The translations under genes were made by a program, and so were the position numbers. The notes under the pieces were generated by a model, which was not told where the DNA came from, searched no databases, and worked only from the letters and a program-made list of their open reading frames with translations. Shown here one piece after another: positions 36,254 to 47,500 of a stretch of DNA of 64,000 bases. Source of the stretch: Takifugu bimaculatus (lineage: Eukaryota; Chordata; Actinopteri; Tetraodontiformes; Tetraodontidae); assembly GCA_004026145.2 (NCBI GenBank), contig CP034992.1, positions 16,161,205 through 16,225,204 on the forward strand. Reading direction: 5' to 3'. Positions within the stretch are counted from its first letter, which is position 1, and each line of letters starts with the position of its first letter.

Positions 36254-36260
36254 CTAAGGA

Positions 36261-37499
36261 CACAAGTGCGTAACCTCAGACAGGAGACACAATCCCAAAG
36301 TGAAAAGATTGATTTACAAAATTTACAACAGTGGGTGGGCAACAACAAGGATTAAACAGTCTCACAGATTGGGTCAACCATTCCCCCTAATGGAAAAAAA
36401 TAACGATAAAAGAATCAGTAAACACAGGATTATGACACCAAGCTCCTCAACCTTGAATGCTTTGTGGATCCAAAAGAGTTTTGGATGAGCACAGAGTGAT
36501 CCATCGTGCCTATAAGCATAAGGTTAAGGTAAGAAGATACAGTCAAAGAGCAAAGTTGGGATTTGACAGCAATATACTATTCATAATATTTTGCAGCAAA
36601 TATAAAGTACTATTATAATACTGTGAATATAGCATGTAATATGCCATCCCAAGATGCCTTGAACTTTATTCATAATGTTTTATGATCAAACTTTCATATC
36701 CAGTAGATTTACAATGTACCGAGTTTCATCATGTAAACCACAGTACCAACTTATGTCCAATGTGATACATGTGTGTATCTCGTCCACAAACAATATTTTG
36801 CAAGAATATTTTTCTTTCCCAAACAGCTGTACACAAACAGCCCATTTTTCTTCAATGGTGTGACCTTCACCAGTGATTCTTCTTTTTCTTTTGCTCAGAT
36901 TTTTATTTTCTTTTTGCTCAGTGCTTGTTGGCCCATCATTGTTCATCATCAATTCGCACATTTCAAAAAGCAATAGTAGAAAAAGTCGAACGTGAAACTG
37001 GCTGGTGCTTAACACTATTTCACACATTTGAGCGCTGAAGCGAAAATTGTTATTGTTTATCCTGTTTTCATACATTTTAAAATACCAGACAAGCAAATTA
37101 GTGAAGTAAAAATTTGCTATAGAAAAAGAAAGGATCGTCTTTTTTACCAGCAAATTTGTCGGCCCAATGGAGGGGAGTCACTGCAGCTTTCGACCACACT
37201 GCCCCTATGAGCCAACCTAACCTATTTCCTGTTTGATAGAGGAACTCTATTCCGGCACAAGGAAGCAAACAGAAAGCTTCCTTGGGAACGACACTATGTA
37301 CAGGGAACACCATCACCATCCACAGGGAAACCCAGAGCCATCTGTACTTCTGAAGAGACACTTCAATTGATTGTGTTACCAGACTGTTGTCATGAGTGTC
37401 TTTTTCTATGTTTTTGTGTGCAGGGGGAGCTAGCATCAGGAAGAGGGATACAACACACCTAGACAGACTATTGTGAAGGACAGGATGTCCGACGAGCAC
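36261..37499. other. no gene recognised
   Basis: Includes a minus-strand frame of 155 codons (37153-36686) with a hydrophobic start and a basic KRKRR cluster. No homologous family is recognised and neither end looks like an exon boundary, so it is not called. Confidence 0.45.
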
Positions 37500-37715
37500 A
37501 GACTCTATGTTGTCGGCCTCTCAATAAGATCTTGTCCATATTGGACAATATTTCCCACCCTCTGCACAGTACACTGATCAGTCAGAGGAGTGTGTTCATG
37601 CCGCTGTCTCTGACAAACACAAACAGGCTCAGGAACTTCTTTGCCTGGCTATTCAAATCAAAACACATTTCTAGGTGTCCAAGGGTCACCATCCCAGGGA
37701 CAATGTGCACCTGAG
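37500..37715 (+). pseudogene. possible L2/Rex1-like LINE C-terminal fragment
   Basis: The plus frame reads ILDNISHPLHSTLISQRSVF, then NRLRNFFAWLF. The pattern DN-x-x-HPLH-x-TL is the same tail motif that appears as LNNTLPSLQDTL in the LINE at 1.9-4.7 kb and is usual in L2/Rex1-type elements. Only about 50 residues, no other LINE domain next to it, so the call is tentative. Confidence 0.4.
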
Positions 37716-38113
37716 TCACATCTGATGTAAAACACAAGGTAATTTATCCCGTTTTGCACAATTAACCACACTCAATAACTTGTGTTTTGGGGTCTTAATC
37801 TGTTTACATTGTTTAGACTGTAGTCTTTAGTCTCTTGTTTTAATGCACAGCCATTATGGTCGCTCTGCTTTCAATACTCTTTGTGTAGCATGTCCCCAGT
37901 GATAATGGGGCTGATTAAACTGTAGCCTGTTCCAGTGACAACATTTTTTATCCGCTGTCAGACTGTGTGTAATTAAGTCTGACACACTCTCTGTGACAAT
38001 GGTCAACAATGGTGCTATGACCTGATGAGCACTGGAGTACAAATAGCTTTTGATGTAAAGAATCAAATTATGGTAAATTAGTAGGTCTTCATCCACCCTA
38101 TAGATCCCAAATA
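37716..38113. other. no feature recognised
   Basis: Spacer; nothing supportable seen. Confidence 0.5.
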
Positions 38114-38250
38114 CCGTATTTTCTGGACTATATGTCGCTCCGGAGTTTAAGTCGCACCAGCCAAAAAAGAAAAGTAGATATATAAGTCGCACTGGACTAT
38201 AAGTCGCATTTTAGAGGAAAATTTATTTGATAAAATCCGAGACCAAGAAC
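38114..38250 (+). repeat. one-sided MITE end with pogo/Tigger-like terminus
   Basis: After a TA dinucleotide the sequence reads CCGTATTTTCTGGACTATAT, then GTCGC and three further AAGTCGCAC-type repeats. The first 16 bases resemble the Tigger derivative end at 48314 (CCGTATTTTCACGACTATAA). No matching inverted end was found downstream, so the right half is lost or too diverged. Confidence 0.6.
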
Positions 38251-41200
38251 ATACATTTCATCTTGAAAGGCAATTAGCATGAATTAGCAATAGGGTTACG
38301 GTATGCTAACATAACAAATTCTGCTACATGACCCACAACGAACTGAGTACGTGTCTCCTTTGTTAACGTAACATATTAACAGTTATTTAGATAACTATAG
38401 CATAACATTCATTTTAATTCCAGACTATGTTCATTTTGTGCCACATAGTTTGAAATTGAGTTTTGTGCACACTGGATAAAAATATAGCAAATATAGCAAA
38501 GCTGTTCCAGCTTTGAACTACTGATCAGTTAAATATTCACATCTGATAAGTGTGGTCGTGTCTACTGAGATTTTATGATTATGATATTAATTATTCACCA
38601 TTACTGTGAATAATTTTGCCACAATCTGAGCAGTACAAATACAAATGACATTAAGTCAATCCTTCCTATATACTGAATGTGTGAATACATTAAATGTAAA
38701 CATTTAAGCGTATATAGATCATAAAGACGATATAGGCACCACAACAAGGAGCACTTCATTAAATGAAAGACAAGAGCCAAATGGAGACTATTCCATTTTC
38801 TTGTCAGGTTTCCTCTTCTTGGCTATTGCTCACACTCCCTGAAAATAACACCAGCCTTAAAATTACTGATTTTACTGAACAACATGTGAACTCATGCACC
38901 ATGATAACTTCTCACAGTGCACAGTAGCTAGCACGGTTTAAAATGGTTTTGAAAATGCTTTCTCTCCATTAATGCTGCACATTAGCTTTCTTTTCTCACA
39001 CCTGTGAGAGCAGCATCACAAGAGGGTGCTAGCTACATATATAGTAGCTTGTATTTTATTTATTTGTTGACAACAAATCACAAAATGTCACACAATTTGA
39101 ATGTAAGGTGAAGACATAAGGACCAGAAGGTTGACCAGCTGTAAAACAAGACCAAAACAAGAACAGATTGGGATTTTGGTTTTACGGTTATTGCTACTAC
39201 CCCAACGTAGTGTACAAGTTTATAGAACACATTTTGTATCCGGTGACTATCACTGCTAAATCTGCTTCACAGAAAGTGTAGCTGACACAAAATACACTCC
39301 TCACATGAAAGAAGAAAACACCACTAGACACTTCATATCTGAAATATCATAGCTGAAATCTTTATTGATTAACTGGCATCCATGCACAGAAAAAGGGATC
39401 AGTAAACTGGATCAGAATCACATGTGCTCACTCAACCCGCTCATTCATGAAGATCAATTGGTGTCCACAATAAGCAGAAACACACACCCAAGAGACCTAC
39501 TGAGTTCATTTTGTACAGCTCTGGCAGTGTTCCTCATTTTTGTCCTGGTACAATAGAGCAGGTAGCAACCCCGTTGTTGAGGTGTTCCCTCCTAAACCCC
39601 CCTTTTTTCCTGCCTGGCGAACTGTTCTGTCTCCTGGTGTCTTACTCAATGTCTGGGCTGTCTCTTCTGACACTGTGCTGGAGGCACAGCACACTTGAAA
39701 ACCGGGAGAATGGAGCATTATCCGAGCAACTTCTGTGCTATGCTACCGCTTGTGAGGGGAGTCCTGAAAGAAACAAATGAAAAGAATTAGCCAAAGAGGA
39801 AGAAAAAAGCAAAGCTATCCTTTGCATCTTTGGTCACCACCTGTACATTCTCTTTAATAGAGGGTTGTCCCACTAATTGCTTCTCCTTCCCACCTATTGT
39901 CTGTTAATTGCTCAACAGCAGGGTAAACAGATCCACACTGCTTCCTAACTCGACCAGCGTATATACTGGAGGTGTTTTCCTTACATGTCTTGTTCAGGAT
40001 CTAGGCAAGCAGAACTTAGATCTGAATGCCTTTTTAGTACAAAACAGATTTGTTGTGTTAAGATGAGTCTGTGAACTGATTTTGTGTCATGATAATGATT
40101 ATTGACTTGTTGAAAACGTACCAGACCTAAAGAGACAGAATCAGCTTAAATCTACATGGATAAAGTCCGACAGCCCTTAAACACATCACAAATGCAAAGG
40201 TTCTAGAAACCACACAACGTTAATAGTAAAATCTAATTATTTTTTTTATAAAGAAAAGTAGTAGTAGTAGGCTGTCTCATATATATTCATACAAATGGGT
40301 GTATTTCCGCACAACCTCTCTATTCACAGTGAAGTGTAAAATACACCACAAACCAAAAATACTGGTGCAGATCACTTTTTTAAAAAAAAGTCTCCCTTCG
40401 CATCTATCGTGCACCAGGGTTGATTCTTACACATCTTTGCTAAGGGATTTACATGTCCTGAGCAGCAGTCCCAAATAATCCTTCTTTTTAAAATGGCAAA
40501 TGTGGTTCACAATACCGCTCAAAGAGCTAATCCAAATAGTTAAAAATAACGTTCCAAAAAGATTTGGAAGCAAACCTTCCCTCTCGGAGAGCTACCTAAT
40601 CAGCTTTTTCTGTGACACGCCCAGGATAAATGCTATCGGACTCTCGTGTGCTAAAGATAGGCTAAAAATATAAATATGCTAAAAGAACTTTTCTCATCTG
40701 ACAGACAGTTCTGTCTCCATGAACTTATCTTAAAGAGTTGTGCATAACTTCATAACACTACAGCACCTGATTACCGAAATGGTGAAGAACTGTAGTTATT
40801 ATGTAATTATTGCTGTTTGCGTACAGCAAGTTAATCAAGCAATATAACAGTAACTTACACACATTTGTTGAAATGTGTTATTACTGTAGCAACAAGCTTT
40901 CAGGACATTCAAATCGGAGGTTTTCATTCTTCCAATTTCTTGCATATAAAGTTTAAAATGCATTTTTCTTTCATATTCATAAAAATCGACAAACCTCTGC
41001 AATAGCTCTTTCAGTTCAAAAGCTCCCAACTTTATGGCCTTGATGCATGGAGTTGGTTTTCTTCAAACTGGAGAAAATGATGGTTTTAATAAAGGAATTC
41101 AGGTGAAGCCGTATTCTTCTTTGGTGGGTGGGGTTGATTTAACCTTCAAATGGCTGAGTTTTTATTGCAGGGAATTTGAAAGAGAAACATTAGGGCCATA

Positions 41201-42203
41201 TAAAAAAAAATGTACTTATTAAAACCTTGAAATGGCTGCTGCTGCAAGTAACAGTTATCATTCTTGACAAAGAAAAACAGTTCATCTGAAATTCACACGC
41301 GCCAGTTAACAGGATAGATGAAGCTAATGGAACGAATGAAAACACCATTTTGAACCAGAAGTAGGACTTTAACCTCCTTCTGCTGAGGTCCATCACACAG
41401 CCACTCAGGAAGATCTAAAAAGCTTTTAGCTGAACACCAAGTTCTCCTGCAGTTAAATAGGCTCTTGTTTTGATGATAAAACCCTTTGCTGAACTTCCAA
41501 TCACATGAAAAAAAAGCTTGTTTCATTCTCTCCTTTTCTGTTCATAATTGTTATTTTACAATCTAACCCAGATGAAAAGAAAAAACACTTCTCTCTTTTT
41601 TCAAAATTCTGAAGGGTAACCTTAGAGAACATGTAGATTTCTGCTAACCTATTGCTCCAAACACAACTGTTTCCACCATGAAATCATAATGAAATTATTG
41701 AAAAATTATAATTAGATATGATCATTTCTGCAATCTTAGTTTCCATTTTAGCTCTCAGGCATTTGATCAAATTTTACAAAATGAGGTGATTGAAAGGCAA
41801 ATAAGAAAAAAAATACAAAATTACAATTTTTAAAAAAACAATTCAATGATTATTGGTTTGCAAGTGAAAGGTCCTCTGAGTCTCATTCAAAACTGCCTCT
41901 TTGGTTTGAGGTTCGCTTGTTTTTTAATTGCTTAGCAATTGTGAGTTACAGTATTACCTCAGCGAAGTAATGGATTATTTTACCTTTTAACCTTGAATTT
42001 TTAGCAAATTAAACTTAAGGTTTATTTTTTAGTTTCTAGTGCCAGATATTGCAATTAGGAGGAAAAAAAGAAAACTGGCATGAAAATTGGCAAACTCCTG
42101 GTAAATGTAATGCTACATAATTAAAACTGCTATTAAGATATTCAACAAATGTTTAAGATGGTGAATGCAATGTTACTGGGCAATAGCAGACCCAATACAG
42201 TGT

Positions 42204-42205
<2 letters not shown>
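38251..42205. other. no gene recognised
   Basis: Nearly 4 kb of AT-rich DNA. Frames at 39365-39780 and 40835-41526 have no recognisable domain. No array, terminal repeat or LINE motif was seen. Confidence 0.5.
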
Positions 42206-42263
<58 letters not shown>

Positions 42264-42283
42264 AATCAATCAATCAATCAATC
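42206..42283. repeat. (CA)n followed by (ATCA)n LINE tail
   Basis: About 27 CA units run into six ATCA units. The ATCA part is the 3' tail of the minus-strand LINE that follows (TGAT on that strand). Confidence 0.93.
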
Positions 42284-43090
42284 TTTATTGATATAGCGTG
42301 TTTTACAATCAGAATTGTTTCAAGGCGCTTTCCAGAATCCCAGGGCCTAACCCCAGACAAGCAACAGTGGCAAGGAAAAACTCCCCTTTAACAGGAAGAA
42401 ACCTTGAGCAGGACCAGGCTCATGTAGGGGACCCTCCTGCTGATGGCCGGCTGGGTAGAGAGAGAGGAGAGGAGAGGAGAGGAGAGGAGAGGAGAGGAGA
42501 GGAGAGGAGAGGAGAGGAGAGGAGAGGAGAGGAAACCATGACCCAGCGGGGTGACAGAGGCCTGTCAGGTGATCATGTTTCTGGACCCCGGCAGCCTTGG
42601 CCTATAACAGCATAGCTAAGATGTTAATCTAATGATTAGACGACCCCCTAAGTATGATAATTTGTCTGTCTATGATAATAACTGGAACTACAGAATTAGT
42701 AACAATAAGCTTTTTCAAGAGGAAGGTTTTAAGCCTAATCTTAAAAGTAGCAATAGAGTCAGCCTCCCGTACCTGGACAGGGAGCTGATTCCATAGCAGG
42801 GGGGCCTGGTAGCTAAATGCTCGCCCCCCCCATTCTACTCCTAGAGACTCTGGGAACCACAAGTAGACCAGCATTCTGAGAGCGGAGCGGTCTATTGGGC
42901 TGGTAAGGTGTCACTAGCTCCTCCAGGTAGGATGGAGCTAGGCCTCTGAGGACCTTGTAGGTCAAAAGAAAGGTTTTAAAAATTATTCTAAATTTAACGA
43001 GCAGCCAATGAAGAGACGCCAGTACAGGAGTAATGTGATCTCTTTTGTCAATACCTGTCAGAACTCTGCCTGCAGCATTTTGGATCACCT
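42261..43090 (-). mobile_element. L2-like LINE 3' end
   Basis: Runs on the minus strand from about 43090 to the tail at 42261. The coding part (43130-42650) reads VIQNAAGRVLTGIDKRDHIT, PVLASLHWLLVKFRI, YKVLRGLAPSYLEELVTPYQ, then RAFSYQAPLLWNQLPVQVRE and FKIRLKTFLL. This is the typical C-terminal tail after the RT domain in many fish LINEs. The 3' UTR contains a GGAGA-type minisatellite and the GTTTCTTCCTGTTAAAGGGG phrase shared with 3765-4018 and 17088-17222. The 5' side stops at a CA repeat (43094-43130). One frame change near 42850 splits the coding part. Confidence 0.85.
42464..42533. repeat. (GGAGA)n minisatellite in LINE 3' UTR
   Basis: About 14 pentanucleotide units. The homologous place in the copy at 1024-1060 has only a short imperfect purine run. 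Confidence 0.92.
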
Positions 43091-43093
43091 GGA

Positions 43094-43130
<37 letters not shown>
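43094..43130. repeat. (AC)n microsatellite
   Basis: About 18 AC units at the 5' truncation point of the minus-strand LINE. Confidence 0.93.
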
Positions 43131-43269
43131 TTATTAGAGGGGGTAAAATGCAACAGAAATAAATCGACTTAATGGACGGAATTAAAGTGGTTCGAATCCA
43201 GGGTGGGATTAAGGGAAATTGTGTGAAATAAAAGAGCGTGTGATCAAAAAGGAGTACGCACGTCTGTCT

Positions 43270-43385
43270 GGGGGGCGGGGGAGACAGAGAGAGAGAGAGA
43301 GGGAGGGAGGGAGAGGTAGAGGGAGAGACAGGGAGGGAGAGAGCCAGAGGGAGGGGAGAGAGAGATAGAGACAGAAGGAGAGAGC
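43270..43385. repeat. polypurine GA/GGGA-rich tract
   Basis: A strand-biased purine tract (GAGAGAGAGGGAGGGAGGGA and similar) just upstream of the CpG-rich block. Such tracts are frequent next to vertebrate promoters. Ser/Pro/Leu-rich frames on the minus strand come from it. Confidence 0.8.
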
Positions 43386-43399
43386 CTTTCATCGTCAAA

Positions 43400-44135
43400 C
43401 CTCCGTCTCTCTCAGAGCATCTCTCTGCCCCGCGACTCAACGCAGCTCACTGTTGTTAAAACTGGAAGGGACAATAAAATCCGGGTCTGCCTGTTCTGCG
43501 GTCCGGGCCAGTGCCTCGCTTTTCTTTCACTCATCTTTGATTTCTCCCGCACCATAAATACTTTAGGGGCACCTTTCAGTCACATACCTCTGGAATGGTG
43601 AGGATTACACGGACGAGACCCGTAGAACATGTAAACGCAAATGGAGTTTGGGATTTACCACAACATAAAGGAAAGATGACCATCTTCCCGTTGTGCTTGC
43701 TCCTGTGCGCGGGTCTGCTGGATTCGGCTGTCGGTAAGTGTGAGCCCCCGTCAGAGCCCCTTAGATTCCGAATTCTCGGGCATGCTGACTTCGGTCTAAC
43801 ACCATCCAACATCATTCAGAATTGAACGGATCGAAGGGACAGTGGAGACGCTTCCTGGCCATTAACGGGGCGCCTGGGTGGAGGCGATCGGTGCGCCGCT
43901 CCTGCTCAACGCCAACTTTGCTTCTTTTCTTCAGTCATGCCAACCAAGTCGTATAGCAGGCGGTGCAGACGGACTCTCAGAGAGGTTTAGAAAGAGTGCT
44001 GGCAGCAGGCCTTACGATGCATTAAGTCTTAATTCCTCTGCATTGTTCATCACCGCCAACGCGCCTCCACTTCTGCGCGCAGCGCCGTCGTGTCAAACCC
44101 GCTCGGTCCAACCGGTGCTGGAGCAAAGATTTACA
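43400..44135 (+). promoter_or_regulatory. CpG-rich block, probable promoter region
   Basis: CpG and GC content rise visibly here (CCCCGCGACTCAACGCAG, GGTCCGGGCCAGTGCCTCGC, GGGGCGCCTGGGTGGAGG, GATCGGTGCGCCGCTCC, ACGCGCCTCCACTTCTGCGC), unlike the AT-rich surroundings. The block is centred on the likely signal-peptide exon. TATA-like strings occur at about 43469-43478 (CAATAAAATC) and 43553-43561 (CCATAAATA). I cannot place the transcription start from sequence alone. Confidence 0.6.
43676..43733 (+). CDS. putative first coding exon, signal peptide of an unidentified secreted or membrane protein
   Basis: ATG at 43676 has A at -3 and opens MTIFPLCLLLCAGLLDSAV: a short start, a Leu/Cys-rich hydrophobic core and a small-residue end, as in a cleavable signal peptide. 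The exon ends GTC G, followed by GTAAGTG, a near-perfect vertebrate splice donor, in phase 1. This is the phase most often found after signal-peptide exons. An in-frame ATG lies 27 codons upstream (43595), also in good context, but would put a polar leader before the hydrophobic core, so I prefer 43676. The exon sits in the CpG-rich block. The rest of the gene would lie to the right; no further exon could be assigned with confidence and the product is not recognised. Confidence 0.55.
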
Positions 44136-45309
44136 TTGAAGTTGCCGCTTTGAAAGTCCCCGTTTTCCAGGTGGGGGAGAAGTATCATCGCAGAGCCTTC
44201 TGGTACCACTGTCACGTCAGAGGCTCAGGCGTTTAGAGGACGAATTTTCAACGCTCATCATCCTGCGAAAATTTGGGCTGTCAGTATCTCCTGTCTGATG
44301 TTCAGTAGAGATCTATTCAGGAACAAGCTGATCAAGCCTCTTCAAACAGGTGAACTTGATCTGGACCTGTTGGTCCACACTTGCTGCGATGATGCATTAC
44401 TTGTGATGCTGTTACTGAGTTGGCCCAGCACTCATCAGCCGTTCGTAGCTGTGGTGCACTCACCTCATTTCCTTGCTGATGAAGATGGAAAGAGGAGCTC
44501 TGGGGGTTGTTTTCTTTCTGTTGGAGTTAGGAGCAGGTTACTTTGCAGGACATGCTGCTGCAGCTGGATGTCAGCAGTCCTCTGAAGAAATTCAGCATTG
44601 ACACAAATGTGACATCTGTGGTGCTCCCGATATCCATGACCTTCGCTGAGCCAGGAGAACACTATATGTTGACTAGCTTTGAGTTCTCTTGAGTTGAGGT
44701 GACACACACACACGCATGCACACACAATCACAGCTGACACTGTGTTAACTATTTATAGGCTCAATAATGGATGTTGATTTTGAAGTGTTCACAATAGCCA
44801 AAGTAGGGTGGTGGCCTATGGTTTCTGTGACTTTCAGCTGCATATGGGACCAAAGTGATGTGAACATATCCATCAGTTATCTGGTTCAGATGCTGTCAGT
44901 GTTGCTACATCCCTTTGGTTGGTAATACCTCTTATTTGTCATTGTAGCACGGTAGCTGCATTATCTTGAATCTGTGGCCAAGGCACACGACTGCCAGATG
45001 ATAAAACAAAAATAGCATCATGTATATGTCATCATGTTTTCTCAATAAGCTAAGAGAGTCTAAGGGAATGTGCACTCTTCAGTGAATGTGCATTAACAAC
45101 TGGATTCGTGCAGCTGGAGTTTCAACACCTGCCGGAAAAGATGTATTTGACTGGTTTTAACAACGTCAATGCAAACTGCAATTCCAGTCAAAGAGATGAA
45201 TGAGAGCAGAGTCGAGGTTCATGGACTGAATAACAGGATGAAGATTCATGAAAAGGTGTCCAGGAACTCTTGAACACAGCACACAGCAGTTGAACTACTG
45301 TGGAAACCT

Positions 45310-45425
45310 GAATATAATATAATATAATAAAATATTATATATATATATAGACATACACACACACACACACACATACATACATACACACACTCACACACAC
45401 ATATATATACACACACACACATACA
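45310..45425. repeat. compound TA / CA microsatellite
   Basis: ATAAT, TA and CA runs with CATA interruptions. Confidence 0.88.
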
Positions 45426-46370
45426 GATGCATAAAGATTCAAAGTATAGGCTGGGAAAAAGGGTGTGAGTATGGCGCTATCTGACAACCGCAGGACTAGC
45501 ATCAGCTCTTCGGCTCGCTACCGTCATGGAAAATGATGATAAAAGAGATTAGATGTTGTCTTCACTGTTTGCTCCAGCTCTTGGGTTCTGGCCAGCCAGC
45601 AACAACTATCAATATGCTGTCCATCATCCAGCGTGTGTCTGCAACAGTGCAGGTTTGAGCAAAAAAAGCATTATCGTTAAATGTTTGATATATGTTGTTA
45701 TACATTTGATCACACTGTGCACCATTTGAGCATTGTATTGAAATTGCTGATGTAACAAGGACTTCATGCAATGAAATTAAAGAACATCACAATGAAATGG
45801 TGAAAGACTAACAGAGAATTCAAACGCAGCTCAGGATTTTCCAGTACGGTCCTCCAACAGGAGTAATTAACCTGCAACCTGCTGGCCAATACTTCAGGAA
45901 CAGAGAACGCTAATCAACTGAGATTGAAGACTATTTTTTGATGAGAACCTCTTTTGTTGAGGAGCTTCTTGTAACATTAAATCCCATTTATTGTGAAGAA
46001 AAAGGCCCATTCCAACATGAAGCAGGTTTGACCCAGAAAGGTCAGTGTTGCTCAGAGGAAAAGGGTTGTTTATGGCTTCAGGTCTACAGTTTGAGCTTAT
46101 GTGATCATCGAAAGCAGAGGAGGTGTGACTCAGCATGCATTTATCTCATAATATCTCATACTTAGAATTTTGACTTTGTTGGGTCTCCCCTCCCCCCCCA
46201 AAAAAGAGCTAAAATGAGCCAAAATGGAACTTCAATTGCTAAACTCTCGCTCTCAGCTCTTCCCTTGAGATGTTTCTAGCCGTCTAACCCTATAGCATCC
46301 TCTTCTCTCAGACCAACTATCTGCCAAATCAATTAAATTTCTCTCTGATCTTCCTCTGGTTCTCCGAGAG

Positions 46371-46450
46371 CAGAGGTGTCAAACTCAAATACTCAGTGGG
46401 CCAAAATTTAAAACTGGGACAAAGTCACGGGCCAACATTGATATTTATTG
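46371..46450 (+). repeat. possible hAT element left end
   Basis: CAGAGGTGTCAAACTCAAAT followed by CTCAGTGGGCCAAAATTTAA is the wording I remember for the 5' end of a common fish hAT repeat, and CAGAGGTGTCAAA fits a hAT-type terminal repeat. No reverse-complement end (TTTGACACCTCTG) was found in the next kilobase, so the right end is missing or the call is wrong. Confidence 0.45.
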
Positions 46451-47039
46451 AAAAAAGTCTTCCTGCAGCTATAACAGGGAACCTTTTGACATGGACCCAA
46501 ACTAGTTTTGCTCAACAACTGAACATGGAACAAGCAAAGCTTAACACAATACAATATATCATTTATTATTGCACACATGCAAAATCGAAATTAAAATAAA
46601 AAAAACACATCACTGGCATTAATTTCTTCTCTTTTGAATTTCAACACCTTTGAGTCATTTCCAGGTGCTTGAGCTTGTCTTGGTGTTGCGTTTTATAGCG
46701 TCATCTGTTGTTCTTCTCCTTGTAATGCACATTGGCTCCACATACAAGACAAACAGGTTCATCTTTTACATATCTAAACAGATATTCTGCCTCCTACCTG
46801 TTCAGAAAGGTCCTATTTTCAGCCTTTATTTTTACCATTTTTCAGAGGTGTAGTGCGGTGCCAGAATTAGCATTAGCATATAAGGTTGCTATGACTACTT
46901 CCTCTTTCTTGGTGGTTGGCAAGCCACAAATTGGTGCATTGCCAACACCAGCTGATGTGGAGTGTGGATTTACACACCAAAACACTAACAGAGCATTCTG
47001 GTATTTGTAGTATTCGCACATCACCTTACTACAGGTCTC

Positions 47040-47500
47040 TCTAACATTATCTTCAAAAACATCTAATGTGCTGTAATTGTGATGTTCTCACTCCTGATTC
47101 TCTCCATCCCCGTGAACTCACCTGATCCCCTCTCATTACACAGGTCGTCGGTCTCATTTCACCTGTTCCCACCACGTCATCTGCAAACGTCGCTTTCTGT
47201 GGACAATCCCGTCTAACCTCATCTGTCAGCCTGCCCATCGCTACAGTGAACAAGAGGGGCTTCTCCCTGCAGTCCTTCCTCCACCTTGAACTCCTCTGTC
47301 ATAGCTTCACCTTCCCTGTGCCACACAGCTCCAATAGATGTCCTGGACCATTTTACAGCCTCTCGCAGACTGTTGACATGATGGTCTGTAAGGCAGTTTT
47401 TCCCGTGACAGGAGCTCTCAGCTGCCTTGGCCGAGCGGCAGAGTGCACCTTGGACATGTTGCCTGCTCATCACAGGGCCACCATGCAAAGACAAGAAGCC
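47040..47500 (-). pseudogene. LINE reverse transcriptase fragment (RTE-like)
   Basis: The minus-strand frame 47494-47219 ends AMTEEFKVEEGLQGEAPLVH. This is followed in another frame by FTVAMGRLTDEVRRDCPQ and ATFADDVVGTGEMR. In the family these are continuous: F-x-V-x-x-G-L-x-Q-G-S-x-L-S-P-L-L-F, then M-D-R-L-T-D, then F-A-D-D. The catalytic FADD box is intact (near 47175), but the Q-G-S-x-L-S-P motif is damaged and a frameshift lies at about 47225. It is probably part of the same element as the endonuclease scrap at 49180-49380. Confidence 0.72.

Larger units (their letters stand above)
33690..36260 (-). mobile_element. Ty3/gypsy LTR-retrotransposon relic, internal region
   Basis: On the minus strand the parts follow the gypsy order: gag (36253-35240), protease (about 34570-34390), and RNase H with the following linker (34350-33700). 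The polymerase core of the RT is not recognisable between protease and RNase H, and no integrase was found. Flanking LTRs were not identified. A plus-strand hAT transposase fragment sits between gag and protease. The element is frameshifted throughout and long inactive. Confidence 0.8.
44136..47039. other. no gene recognised; possibly intron of the gene starting at 43676
   Basis: Holds CA/TA microsatellites near 44700-44728 and 45310-45425 and a possible hAT left end at 46371. Frames at 44298-44585 and 45894-46165 have no motif. Confidence 0.45.

Noticed and set aside
36686..37153. 155-codon minus-strand open frame with a hydrophobic start
   Set aside because: No family recognised, internal composition AT-driven, no promoter or splice context; long frames of this size occur by chance in AT-rich stretches with few stops.
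43878..44153. 91-codon open frame in the CpG-rich block
   Set aside because: High GC lowers stop frequency. It begins within the presumed first intron and has no recognisable motif.
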